A stretch of DNA of 64,000 nucleotides. Source: Calvatia gigantea. Lineage: Eukaryota > Basidiomycota > Agaricomycetes > Agaricales > Lycoperdaceae. The stretch covers positions 496,001 to 560,000 of the forward strand of contig JACAAK010000014.1 of assembly GCA_025093985.1 (NCBI GenBank), given 5' to 3'. The position numbers and the translations under genes were made by a program. Positions 1 to 11,351 of the stretch are shown here, in pieces (within the stretch, counting starts at the first letter, position 1; each line of letters starts with the position of its first letter). Under the pieces are notes generated by a model that saw only the letters and a list, made by a program, of their open reading frames with translations, was not told the DNA's origin and did no database searches.

Positions 1-1673
1 ACGTTGTTGAAAAACCTCCCAACATCTTCTTGACGGATTTTCCAGCCATACAGAATTTTCCGGAAATCAAATTCCGAGAGTTGTTGGAGGAGAACTTCGT
101 CAAACATCGCGTGGGACCCCAATTGCCAAAACATATCGAATGCGGCGGACTCTAACCGCCGTTTCATCTCATCCACCAAGCGTGAGTCATGCCAAGGGAC
201 AACGACTAGGGGACCTCCCGTTTATTGAAGTGCTTCAGCAAGAAGTGTAGGTACGCACCTTGGTCAGCCCCTTTGTCAAAGAACGAGACCACATCTGTAA
301 GCAGTGTCGCACAGCGTTCGGGTGTTTTGAGATAAAAGCTCTTCGACCGCTCGGGGTTCATCAAAAAGTCCATGAATGACTGCGTGGTAGAAGCTAACTT
401 CGCGGGGTAAACCCTCATCAGAACGTGTCAATTTGATGACCGAATGGAGCTTGCTCAGTGCTGCTGAAAAAGTTGACATCGAAAAGCCAAGGATGGCGGC
501 GGCGACAACAGGGAACTGGGGTTCTACGACCTGGAACGATAAAAAAAGCTTCAGGGTATTAGGGAGCATTTCCTTCGAAACTTGTTCCATGATGAGGGTA
601 TAGAACGCGTCCAGGTGGGTCCATGGGTTTCCCACCGCCTTGCCTGGATGGCGGAGGACCTGTTGAAGCTGCTCTTCAGGTCCCAGTGCACCACCCCTGC
701 TGACGTATCGGACGATACTCGTCGGGTAAATGAACAGCCCGACGGATCGATCGACCAATTCTTGTATATCGCTGTCCGATGGCCACTTGACTGCTTGAGG
801 GATGTCGTACTGGGTACAGATGGTCTCAAATGCACCGCGGAGATAGAGCTCGATCTCCCCATCAGCCTCGCGGGATACCGGCAGGGCTAATTGCCAGCAC
901 AAGGGGCGGACGAGGGGTGTGGAGAATCGTGCAACAATGCGAGGCTCGGGACGGCTAAAGAAGGCCCAGATGAATGGTGTAGTCTGATCGCGAACAGAGG
1001 CGGAAACGATGTCGATGATGCCGCACTGTGCATCTTCCCCATTGCATTCATCAAGGCCATCAATGAAAATGACGCCCTCTGCCATTCCCCGCCCTTCCTT
1101 CTGCAGCTCCTGGATAGGATCAACGATCAACTCTTGGAACTGTACGGCGGTAGATTTCTGGAGGAGGCTGCGATCCCAATAGACTTTCTGATCCAACTTA
1201 TTACGGTACGAGGGATATCTTGTCGTCAATTGGTAGGCGATTGAGATGAAGAGGCGCCCTGGGTCATCACGGGTGTTTGGGCGAGAGAAAAAGAACGAGG
1301 CAGCGAGCTTTTCACCAACTTCCTGAGCGCAACTTTGGGCCAAAGCGGATTTCCCGACGCCAGCAGGACCCTGCAACCACATCATACTAAAGTGTCGTTC
1401 GGCGGTGAGTGTCCAGGCCCATCCGGTGATGTCCTCGATGTGTTGCCGACGTGTACCAGGGTAGCACTGTGTTGGGTGAGTCGAAGAATCATGGGTGGCA
1501 TTTGGATACGAGGCCTTGAGTAGGGCCTCAAGACCCATGCCTACTGGCGTTTCAGCAATTCGGGCAGAAGGAGCCGATGAAATCTCCTTACCGGCTCTGA
1601 AGCCCCCGCTGTTATCAATTTGGATGAGATCACCGTTCACCACGAAATCATGTGCCCCTTGCAGGATAGACAT
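1..1673 (-). CDS. NACHT-domain NTPase, copy 1 (3' end outside window)
   Basis: STAND/NACHT P-loop NTPase of the short Agaricomycete type, probably an NLR-like sensor. I start it at the ATG at 1673 because the first residues, MSILQGAHDFVVN, recur at the start of all other copies in the window. A small intron (gtaagg...cag, near 1605-1550) follows this N-terminal piece. The NACHT core shows Walker A GPAGVGKSALAQ and Walker B FIDGLDEC, then the family block SRPEPRIVARF and the helical part ending in SFYHA. At about 375-385 one extra base relative to copy 2 breaks the frame; the continuation (PERSKSFYLKTPERC) lies in the next frame, and the C-terminal exon (LLQQLSEFDFRKILYG) runs to the left edge. 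The gene shares its 1.1 kb upstream region with the divergent lectin gene. Family assignment is firm; sensor function is inferred from the family. Confidence 0.8.
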
Positions 1674-2813
1674 TGGAGAGTTTATAAAGTGGACGTAGAG
1701 TTGCTGCGGAAGGTAAGTTGTCGGCTGTGAGAGTTTGTAAAAGGATAGAGAACGAAAGTACATACTAGACAACGGAAGTAAGTGCAACGAGTGAGGTTCG
1801 GGCAGGCGAAGTGTCGTGTCGGTAGGGTCCAGGTAGGTTATATAACAACGACAGCATGTGTCCTGCACGGTGGCAGTCCAAACTTTTAGTATCTGTAACG
1901 TTACAGAATTCAACACACATGCGGCCTCTGTGAAGCACGGAGCCACGATCAGGGACGGGAAGAAGTTTGATGGCTTGATTGTAATGTGTCACCACACCTT
2001 TTGCTCCCTTGCCGTAAGGACTAATACTTACGATACTGCTGGCACACTTGATGAAGCCCGTGACATTTGAAATACGCGCAGTGGCTTTTGCCAGTCAGTG
2101 GGCTATGTTTCTATGCACGCATGTCAATACCGCACTGCGCCGACGAGTCTATGCGATACAAGACACATCGTTATCAAACCGTGTTCATAAAGAGGTGCGC
2201 TGGATTGCAGAGTACACTTTTTAAATTGGATATAATATCGAATGTGACCAGTGCACATCAGCTTGTCAACACAGTCCACGAATACTGCTTTCTTGGAACT
2301 GTGACACAGTCGACATCTGAATATCAACGACACAGCGATCTCTTGGTCTCCTTGCATTGAGATTGATCAACACATCGTGTTCAACATTGCCTTTGGGCGC
2401 CTTCCCTGGGGCTTGGTGACAGGTCTACGAAATACCCAAGGCTTGAGTCTGCTTGAGTCCATGAAGTCAAAAGAACCTGGAGGATTAAATCATAGCCGCC
2501 ATCCTATACGCCACTAGTGCATAGACAGAACCCGCGATATTAACACTCTAGATGGCACTGCCCCATGGAGAGTCATTATCCTTTACTACCACCATACGGC
2601 AAACATTTTTGCGAACCTCCGCGCGAAATTTTGGGGGCAAAATGAATAGCAGGCGCGGTGGGCGGCCATTCCATCCGAGAACTGGGAAGCCCGCTTATTT
2701 TTAGCATAAGCCCCGTCCCAAATCCAGGTTCACACCACGCGCCGTGTTGTTCGGAAAGGGGATAAATTAGCGCACAAGCTGAACTCTTTGGTTGCGATCC
2801 ATCACCAGTCGCC
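1674..2813. other. Intergenic region between divergent NACHT copy 1 and lectin
   Basis: No coding region that I can support. It must hold the promoters of both flanking divergent genes. No clear TATA box next to either start codon and no repeat family were recognised. Confidence 0.5.
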
Positions 2814-4112
2814 ATGTGCGTCCGCAACATTCAGTCCGGAACCCGTTATGCCCTGGTCAGCGTTAAGGACCCCCAACGTGTTCTAGATAGGCGTAATTGT
2901 GTGTCGCTTGGCTGTGTTTCTTTGAACGTCCCGAGTATATATGAATGTTGATTTACAGTCGCGGTATATGGGCATGCAGGAGTCAACCAGAAGGTAAGTA
3001 CGTCTGGCCTCATACTGCTGTGATGGCGGTGTTGATAACCTTGTTAGTGGTTCCTTCAAACGAGATGGTGACGGGTGGACGCTAAGGAGCTGTTACACTG
3101 GTGAATATGTCAATATTGAAGGCTACTCTCCCGGGAAAAAAGATTACCCAAATGGCACCAAAGTCGTCGGCAGCCATCAAGCATCCAAGTGGCACATTTC
3201 GAAAGAAAATGAAACTGAATTAAGGAGCGACCCCAAAGTACCCGCCAAATTTAGGTATGGTAGTAGCCCATCCTCCAGGCCCAAGAAATAACACAAGCAA
3301 CAAGGGTGTCTGTATTAAATACCAAAAAGAGCATCCGTCTCCCGAACCTTGATGAACAGGTTGATATCGAGATTTGGGATAACTCCGAGGGCGAAAGCCA
3401 ACTCTGGTACTTTGACCATGGTAAATTTCGATTGTGATATTGCGAAGCTCCCAAATTCTAACAGATGGCAAAACCGTATCAGTGCCGTTCGCGCGCGATC
3501 TGCAGTCTGGCCAACGTTACAAAATGACCAATGCCAAGCGGATCCACCGTGCCCTCGATCTTTCTGGCGCTGATAATCGCAAGGGTATGTAGTCACACCT
3601 TATGTTAATGAAACTAAGAACGTAAACCGCAATTTCACAGTCATTGGCTATGAGGGACATGGTGGCGATAACCAGAAGGCAAGGTGACCCCCTGATACCA
3701 CCGTGATAGCGGTATTGATATGGTTGTTAGTGGGATCTCCAGCAGGATAATGAAGGGTGGGTGTTGAGATGTGTTGAGTCCGGTACCTACCTTGGTCCTG
3801 AGGGCTACCACCCTTATAAGAGAAACTATCCACATGGTACCGGCATCATCGCTAGCCAACAGGTGTTCAGGTGGCACATCAAGAAGGAGAATGAGACTGA
3901 ATTAAAAAACAACCCTGATGTACCTGCTAAGTATAGGTGCGGTCACCGCCTTATTCTTCCGCGTGCATATGATGAAACGTATAATCAGGTTGTCCGTGCC
4001 AAACAGTAGGAAGTGTCTTGATCTCACCAACTACGAAGGATGCAATACTGAGATCTGGGACCAATCCGAAGACGAAAGCCAGCTCTGGTACTTTGAAGTT
4101 GTCCCACAATAG
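2814..4112 (+). CDS. Two-module ricin-B-fold (beta-trefoil) lectin-like protein
   Basis: Carbohydrate-binding-type protein with two tandem ricin-B-like modules; no toxin A-chain-like domain is present. Module 1 starts at ATG 2814 (MCVRNIQSGTRYALV); the first exon ends near 2898, the next encodes YGHAGVNQK, then GWTLRSCYTGEYVNIEGY, and the module closes with the QxW-type block SEGESQLWYFD. An intron (gtaaat...aacag, 3421-3464) joins it in phase to module 2: LQSGQRYKM, LDLSGADNRK, GYEGHGGDNQK, GWVLRCVESGTYLG and SEDESQLWYFEVVPQ before the stop at 4112. The two modules have matching intron positions, so an internal duplication made the gene. Near 3061 one extra base breaks the frame of module 1. 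No signal peptide is visible, so the product is probably cytoplasmic, as for many mushroom lectins. Sugar specificity cannot be told. Confidence 0.75.
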
Positions 4113-4256
4113 CATTCACAACTAGCTTACAAAAATATATTGTACAAACGGCAACAAAGTACGGGAAAAGGTAAAGGGTAGCGATAAACGGCGGTGCTGG
4201 CAAACAATAGTAAGCGTGTAAACATCGAGTATGACGGGGAAGAGGACAATGAAGGC

Positions 4257-6246
4257 CTAATATTGTTCGATCTCTCCAAAAGCATCTCCCTTGCGGATGA
4301 GGCCCTGCAAAGGCCTCCATAACGAATTGTATCGCTCGATTCGCCTAAAATCTTCATAATCGGTGATGTGGACGTGACCGATACGTTCTATCATAACTTC
4401 CTTGCCGCTTTTTCCCAAGACAAATGGGAAACTAGGTGATTTGGGCTTCCGAAGTAGCTTTTGCGAAAGCAGCGAAGAATATGGTCGCATTATCTTCGTC
4501 TGCCAAGTGGAAGGTACCTGAGGGTGACCATAAGTATCGCGCCTAAGTAGTACCTGCACATGCGTTAACTCACGTTACTGAAAAACCTTTCTACATCTTC
4601 CTGACGGATTTTCCGGCCATACAGAATCTTCCGAAAGTCAAATTCTGAGAGTTGTTGGAGGAGAACCTGGTCAAACATCGCATACGACCCCAATTGCCAA
4701 AATACGTCGAACGCAACGGACTCTAAGCGCCGTTTCGCCTCATCCTCCAGGCGTGGGTCATGCCAGGGAAAGGCGACTATGAATTATCAGTTTATTGATG
4801 GGCTTCAACCAGAAGAGTAGATTTATACCTGTACCAACCCCCTTGTCAAAGAAATTGACCACATCCGCAAGCAGCATTGCACATCGTTCAGGTGTTCTGG
4901 GATAAAAGTTCTTCGCTCGTTCGGGGTCCATCAAAAAGTCTGTGAACGAGGCGTGATAAAAGCTGACATCTTGGGGTAGTCCATCATAAGAGCGGGTCAA
5001 CTTGATTACTGAATGAAGCTTGCTCAATGTCGCAAAGAAGGTCGATGCCTGAAAAACCAAGGATGGTAGCAGCAATCACAGGGTAGTGGGGTTCCACGAC
5101 CTGGAATAACAAAACGAGTTTCAGGGTGTTGGGAAGTATTTCCTTCGAAGCTTGTTCCATGATGAGGGTGTAAAATGCATCCAAGTGAGTCCACGGATTG
5201 CCGGATGATTTGCCTGGATGGCGGAGGACCTGTCGAAGCTGCTCCTCAGGTCCCAACGCGCCGCCCTGGCTAACGTAACGGGTTATGCTCGTTGGGTAGA
5301 TAAACAGCCCAATGGATCGATCGACTAGCTCCTGTATATCATCGTCCGATGGCCATCCGACCGTCGAAGGGATCGCGTGCTGGGTCCGGATGCTCTCAAA
5401 TGCACCACGAAGATAGAGCTCAATCTCTCCATCAGCCTCGCGGGAAACCGGCAGGGTTAGTTGCCAGCACAAGGAGTGTATATGGTGGGTGGTGAATCGC
5501 GCAACGATGCGAGGTTCAGGGCGACTGAAAAATGCCCAGATGAATGGCGTAGTCAGATCGCGAACGGAGGTAGCAATGATGTCGATTATGGTGCATTGTG
5601 TCCTCTTCTCCAGCACATTCATCAAGGCCATCAATGAAAATGGCGCCCTCTGGCATACCCCGCCTTTCCTTCTGTAGCTCCTGGAGGGGAACAACAATCA
5701 ATTCTCGGAATTGTACTTCAATAGACTTCTGGAGAAGACTACGATCTTGATAAACTTTCTCATCCAATTTATCCCGGTATGAGGGATACCTCGTCGCTAG
5801 CTGGTAGGCAATTGAGGTGAAAAGGCGCCCGGGGTCATCGCGGGTGTTTGGGCGAGAGAAAAAGAATGCTGCAGAGAGCTTTTCACCAACTTCCTGAGCA
5901 CAACTTTGGGCCAAAGCGGATTTCCCGACGCCAGCAGGACCCTGCAACCACATCATGCGGAAGTGGCGCTCGCTGGCGAGTGTCCAGACCCATCTAATGA
6001 TGTCTTCAATATGCTGTCGACGTGTACCGGGGTAGCACTGCGTTGGATGAGTCGAAGAGTCAAAAGCGGCATCTGGGTATGAGGCCTTGAAGAGGGCCTT
6101 TAGACCAGAACCTCGTGGTGATTTAGCCACCACGCATTCACCGTAGCTGATAAAGTCATCTTACCGATTTTGTATGCCCGACTATTGTCAACTAGGATGA
6201 GATCACCGTTCACCACAAAATCGTGCGCCCCTTGCAGAATAGACAT
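4257..6246 (-). CDS. NACHT-domain NTPase, copy 2
   Basis: Tandem paralogue of copy 1. The start at 6246 gives MSILQGAHDFVVNGDLI, followed by an intron (gtaaga, donor near 6165). The core has Walker A GPAGVGKSALAQ and Walker B FIDGLDECAGE. Near 5598-5606 one extra base moves the frame just after the Walker B block; the homologous continuation (QCTIIDIIATSVRD) follows in the next frame. Later exons give the FYHASFTDFLMDPERAK block, an intron of about 55 nt near 4775-4830, the LLQQLSEFDFRKILYG block, and a last exon (WQTKIMRPYSSLL...HITDYEDFRRI) ending at the TAG at 4257. It converges on the lectin gene with only about 145 bp between them. Apart from the frame slip the gene is full length, so it may be functional if the extra base is a sequence error. 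Confidence 0.78.
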
Positions 6247-8475
6247 CGGAGAGTCGATGAAGTGCAGTCTTCTTGGGGCGTGTTGTAAGGTTTATGAAGG
6301 ACAAGAACAAGGTACGACGCAGTCCCCAAGCGCTCATTGAAGATTCTAGCTTCAGGGGTCCGAAAGGGGGTGTCTAATATAGTTTCGGGATTCTCGGATG
6401 TGTTGATCGTCGCATGCTGTGATGCATCTATGTTCCCCACCGTTACTTACCCCTTTAATGAAACTCCGCGACGGTGAGAATGAGATGTGCTGAACGTGTA
6501 AGGATTTGAAGGCTTGTTGGACCCAAGGTGCGCACTGTGGCTTGTGCATAGTGGGTCGGAATTCGTGGTTACGTATCGTTGTGTCAACAGTCACGCCACC
6601 ATTTCATAGCCAGAAGCCTCGTTCTCCCTTCAATCGCCGACTTAAACGAAGTCAAGAAGTGGAACGGGAGGGTGGTTGGTCCTCGCTATATAAGGAATTA
6701 CAGATGAAAAAGACATACTAACTCATGTGAGTAATTGGGTCCCAGTAACAGAGATTGCAGGGAGACATATGTGTTTGTAGAGAGGCCTGTGCGTGGTGGA
6801 AAGGGGAGGAATGCTCACGTACACCAGCCTGAGGGTCGACCACAAAACGGCTGACTATCAATTGTCAATAATTCTTAGATCCAAACATGGCTAAATAATA
6901 ATGGCATCGTCTGTGCCATGATTTCAGCCCCAGTGGCCAAATGCGACATGTGAGTGGGAAAGAGTAATTCACTGATAGACGAAATGAAAGTCAGTGTAAA
7001 AGTTGGTTTTGGGCTAGGCGTCAAGATGTAAGTAGGATGACCTGTTACACAACCGCTGCAGATTCATGATGTCACGATAAGGTGTGGCGCAAAGGCAAAG
7101 GCCACACGTAGCCTTCCATTCCACCGGACGGGTGGAACATATGCCGTACCCATGCGTGGACATATGAATCAGAGGGTCATACCTTGGAATCTGGAGTGCA
7201 TGTAAACGCGGGTAGGACCAGACCAAAGGGCGTGCCTCGCTAAGACAAAGTGCACGGGACAGCCCGTTGAGGCATTGAATGTATCTCGCATTCTTGGTTA
7301 GTTCGGCCTCTATATGGCCTGTGTGACGTTTGTTACGTATTTCACTAAAAAGCATGGTGGTTGGTTGCGCTCGTGAATTGTATCCATTTAACGGGGCACT
7401 CTCCTTGCTTTATCGCGGTCAATCCTCCCTCCAGACAGTGGCCTCACTCTGATTAGAGGAAATTGACAATTCCTGTTTCCACCGTGTCCTGATTCCCGAC
7501 CCACACTCCGATGCGCTTCGGTCCTCCAAGGCCTTGTTGAACTGGTACTGGGTGTTCGGTGGCCCCGCTTGTTGTTGAAGAAAAACCGTCGGATGCAAGA
7601 GGTTGTGAAGGGGCCTTGACCGAAGTCTGTTGTCCACGATACATTTACGGGGCTGGCGCTTATCAAAGGGGACTAGGTCTCCACGGGTTGTTGGGATACT
7701 ATCGTAGTGAAAAACGCTCATCGGTTGCCGAACTATAAAGCCGCGGAAGGAAACCGATTTTATAATTGAGCGAAGGGATCTTCACTTTGAAGTGAGTGAG
7801 CAGTTGGAAGGTCTACTGAAAAATTAGACAAGGGTCGGTGCCCGCCTCGGATCTCACCGAAGTGACAAAGAATGTAAAGTCAAATGCGCCCAAAAGTCAG
7901 ACGTTCTGAGGGAGTCAACGTTCGCCGAAGTTGCCGTGCGCCGTCGGAAGAGGTAACCGATTGAGCACACCCTAAGTTGCGGCCACCACATATGCCATAA
8001 ACAGTTTGGGCTAAATAGAGCTCGAAAAATTTCGGGCAGCGTTCATGCTTGCCTTGAACCTCACCTCCGGGTCTGCACCAATGGCAGAGCTCCTTTATCT
8101 CATGAGCTCAGATCACGTCCTGCCGGTGCAGCTGATAAGTAATGCTTTTTGCAGTGGAGTGCTTCGCCAATGATCCACTGGCAATGCCGTACCGAACCGT
8201 AACTCCTGTCGTCCCGCTCGATACGACCTCGAGCCATCAAATAACCTGGGTTTATCCTGTGGAGGAAGGGTCAATTTGTGGGGGTAGCTACCGTTTACTT
8301 ACATGACTAAACCTCAGCACTACAATAAAAAGTACACCACGTTGGTCATTAATAGTGCATTACTCCTAGCTCTGGGTACCCAACGGCAACTACCATATAC
8401 ACGGTACAATGGAAGACAGCCCAAGGCGGCGACCCCGGCAACACAGCCCCTTGCGCACCACTCCGCCCCTTCCTT
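6247..8475. other. Long region without a recognised gene
   Basis: Holds the upstream region of NACHT copy 2. A TATA-like string lies at about 6686-6693 on the plus strand, but no convincing gene follows it. Short overlapping open frames at 7388-7721 on the minus strand look random: low-complexity, no family signature. No terminal inverted repeats or transposase motifs were found. Confidence 0.4.
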
Positions 8476-9051
8476 TCATTTCCGACGTTTCAGGTGCATG
8501 TCTTCAAATTTCTTGTTTTGAATATCACCAAAATCCTTATCACAGAGAATTTTAAAGACGGCCGGAGGCCTAGATCGAATTCTCTCCACCCAAATGCCAG
8601 GTACTTGACTCATTTTTCCTTCGTTTTGAAGAACAAAAAAAATACCGGTGTCATGTCTATCCTGGACCGGAAGTCTACTTCTTGAGCTGACAAAGCCTTG
8701 TTCAAAATATATCGATCCTACGTTACCGTTGGTAGGCTGAGTAGTATGTATACACCAACAAGGGAACCGAACTTCGGCGCTAGACAGACCAAAGTTGAAC
8801 GAGGTAACCTTGCCAAAACATTGTTTCACGTATCTCCGGGACACGAGGAGCAAGAGAATTTGCACGTTTCCCTGGCGAAGCAAAGAGACCTCAACCCCCG
8901 CACAAAGTTTGAATATGGTAGTCCCCGTGAGCATACTCGCAGCGGCGGCCCGATTACATGATCTTATCCTAACAATCGCACCATTCGAACACACCCAAAC
9001 CATGAAGCCATCAATCCTGACCAAGATATTACCATTTGGACAGTGGGTCAT
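8476..9051 (-). CDS. Hypothetical ORF, unrecognised
   Basis: An uninterrupted 191-codon frame in an otherwise gene-poor stretch. It begins MTHCPNGNILVRIDGFMVWV, has a few hydrophobic stretches (for example VQILLLLVSRRYV) and a basic C-terminus ending in HLKRRK. I recognise no domain and see no intron, TATA box or paralogue in the window. Length alone is weak evidence for coding. It could be a chance frame or a relic. Confidence 0.2.
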   Translation of the reverse strand: MTHCPNGNILVRIDGFMVWVCSNGAIVRIRSCNRAAAASMLTGTTIFKLCAGVEVSLLRQGNVQILLLLVSRRYVKQCFGKVTSFNFGLSSAEVRFPCWCIHTTQPTNGNVGSIYFEQGFVSSRSRLPVQDRHDTGIFFVLQNEGKMSQVPGIWVERIRSRPPAVFKILCDKDFGDIQNKKFEDMHLKRRK

Positions 9052-11351
9052 TCACCCCACCCTCCCCCTTCACTTTCTAAATGGACCAAGATAATACGAC
9101 ACCATCGGTACTTGATATCGTCCGCGTCGGTTATGGCACCGACGACTTCCCTTTCTCATTTTTCGTCTCGTGCTGGGACATGATTTTAATGCAGAGGCCG
9201 GCCTTTGGAGGTGCCTTGTCTGCGCACGAGGGTAAGGGCACGCGAAAGACACCAAGGCACGACTTCAAAAGCGTTAAAGGTTTACAACCACAGGTTCGTT
9301 TCCGGGAGGTTGCTCGTTTTACGTGCGTAATATCTTTGTTCCGAATAATTTATTCGGTTGGTGGTCACAAGGCAAAGTGACAGTGCAAATGAACAGATGT
9401 CGTCGGGACTCGAGATGAGACCGTTTGGAATTATTGTCTTGGAGATAGGCACAAAAAAACAGCCCCGATAGACACGCAGCCAAGCCACGAAGAATGGACC
9501 AATGTTCCTGTCATAGCCTTTTTATGAGCGCGCTAAAATGCGATCATCGCACACAGTCTCCGCAATGAAATGTTTTTGAAATGCCCGGAAGGTCAATGAT
9601 GAGCGCCGCGGGTTAAGCGCCCAATCAAGAATGATTATCGCCGTCGGAAACGTAACATTATCCATCCAAGCGATTTTGGCGCTTAACAGACGCCCAAAAT
9701 GTTCACTTTAACTCGCCTCCATCATGGGAATCAAGAAATGGCCGAGAGTTACAATGAGCACGGAACACCCAGGGTGGCTTCATTTCTGATGGACAAGAGG
9801 GCCCCAGGCCCAGCAGCATGTCGAACAAATTCTTGAGCGGCGCATCAAAACAAAGTCCCTGCTCCGAGGTGAGATAGAAAAGCACTTGATTGTGGGAAAT
9901 TTTAAGATGTGTTCAGAGTATTTGGAGTCCCAGAGGAATCCATTCAAGAAGAAAAAGCGTTCATTGGAAACCATTGTTGCTTCCTCTAATGAACGGGAGG
10001 AATGACGCAAACTAATTAGCACGATGAGACCGAAAAAAGGTTTATATGATATTTATAGATTGGTGGTTCATTGAAAAATTGAGGCTCCAAAGGCGTGCCA
10101 ATAGTGTATGTCCGTGATCCACGCATTGAATCCCGTGAGTGAAGAATTGAGGAGCAGGTGCTGTACAACAGAGGGGTGGAACGAGATTCAGAATGGTGCA
10201 AGTCCAATCTCAGGGACAAGAGCCATGATCTTTTCTAGACTCGGATTAAAGACCACGCACATGGGCGCCCTCATGGCCGATGAGAAAACAGGGGAATTAG
10301 GACTGCAGAAATCGAAAAGAATCCAGGGGGGGTGAGAATCCAATCCTCTCAACCTCATCAGAATCAACCAGACCTCTAGAAATACTGGAGGGTCATGGGT
10401 TGAAGAACGCAAAGCGGGGGTTGCGAAAATCCGCAGAGTTCAACAAAGAAAAATGGAAAATGGCTCTGAGCATTATCTGGAGATGCAGCAGTCCACGAGT
10501 CGAAACCCTAGTCACGTCCAGAAGCCATTGCAACGTGCGCTCTAACTCAGATCAGAATTCACTTCTTGATCGTAGATAGAGGGCGCCGAAGATCTGCGGG
10601 CACTTCAACCAGAAAATCTGGGGTAGAAGACTGCCGAAAATACACGAGAGCACGAGAAAGAACGAATCCAATGGGACTTTGCAACAATGATATCATCTAG
10701 AAGATCGGTGTCTTGACAAAAAACGAATCTTCTGACATGGCACCACGTAGTGACAAGCGCACAAATTCCCAGCTTGGTGTGACACCCGCCGGCGATATGA
10801 CCAGAAAAATGGCCGAGGACGTAACCTGTGAGTGTTAATTTTCCTCCTTCTTGAAGGTTATCCTGTCAGCCCATGTTTAGGCGAGGAGTCCAGATGGACC
10901 TAAGCTCGGTCGTTAACATGCTCCAGGACGCCTGAAGAGCCTGGAACACGCGGTGCGCAGTTCTTAGCAGGTATGTAAGCAAGGCCGGACGGAGGCGGTG
11001 GTGGTGCAAAAAGGGGTCCGTGTTCGGGAATTGATGAGTTGCAGGCAAAAGAGTGCGAGAGGATGTCGGGGGCAAGATGTAACCGATAGTATGTGCATGT
11101 TTGGCAGGGATCGTGTGATGTCTGACGAAAGGATATTTTGTTGATGGGCCAACTTGAGAGGTTGATACAACGGTAGCATTCATTCGACAAAGGAACATCA
11201 TGCTCCGAATGTACAACGCTTGACAAGCCTTCCCGTTACAACTATTCGTAACCCCTCGGCTCATACCTCATGCGTGTAACCCTTAAGTATCCGGACTTCT
11301 TGCAGCAGTCTATGTTTCGCGTGTCGTTTCCTTCTGCTAGTAGTCATCCCT
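9052..11351. other. Long region without a recognised gene
   Basis: Contains only short frames. A 99-codon plus-strand frame from 9081 and a 132-codon minus-strand frame at 10866-11264 lack any family signature. The last few hundred bases must hold the promoter of the P450 gene. No repeat array or mobile-element signature was seen. Confidence 0.4.

Noticed and set aside
2814..4112. Ricin-like toxin
   Set aside because: Only the sugar-binding beta-trefoil modules are present; there is no ribosome-inactivating A chain or signal peptide.
9081..9380. 99-codon plus-strand frame (MDQDNTTPSVLDIV...)
   Set aside because: No recognisable similarity, no intron evidence and no flanking gene signals.
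10866..11264. 132-codon minus-strand frame ahead of the P450
   Set aside because: Three overlapping frames of similar length, no domain, no paralogue; likely chance in promoter sequence.
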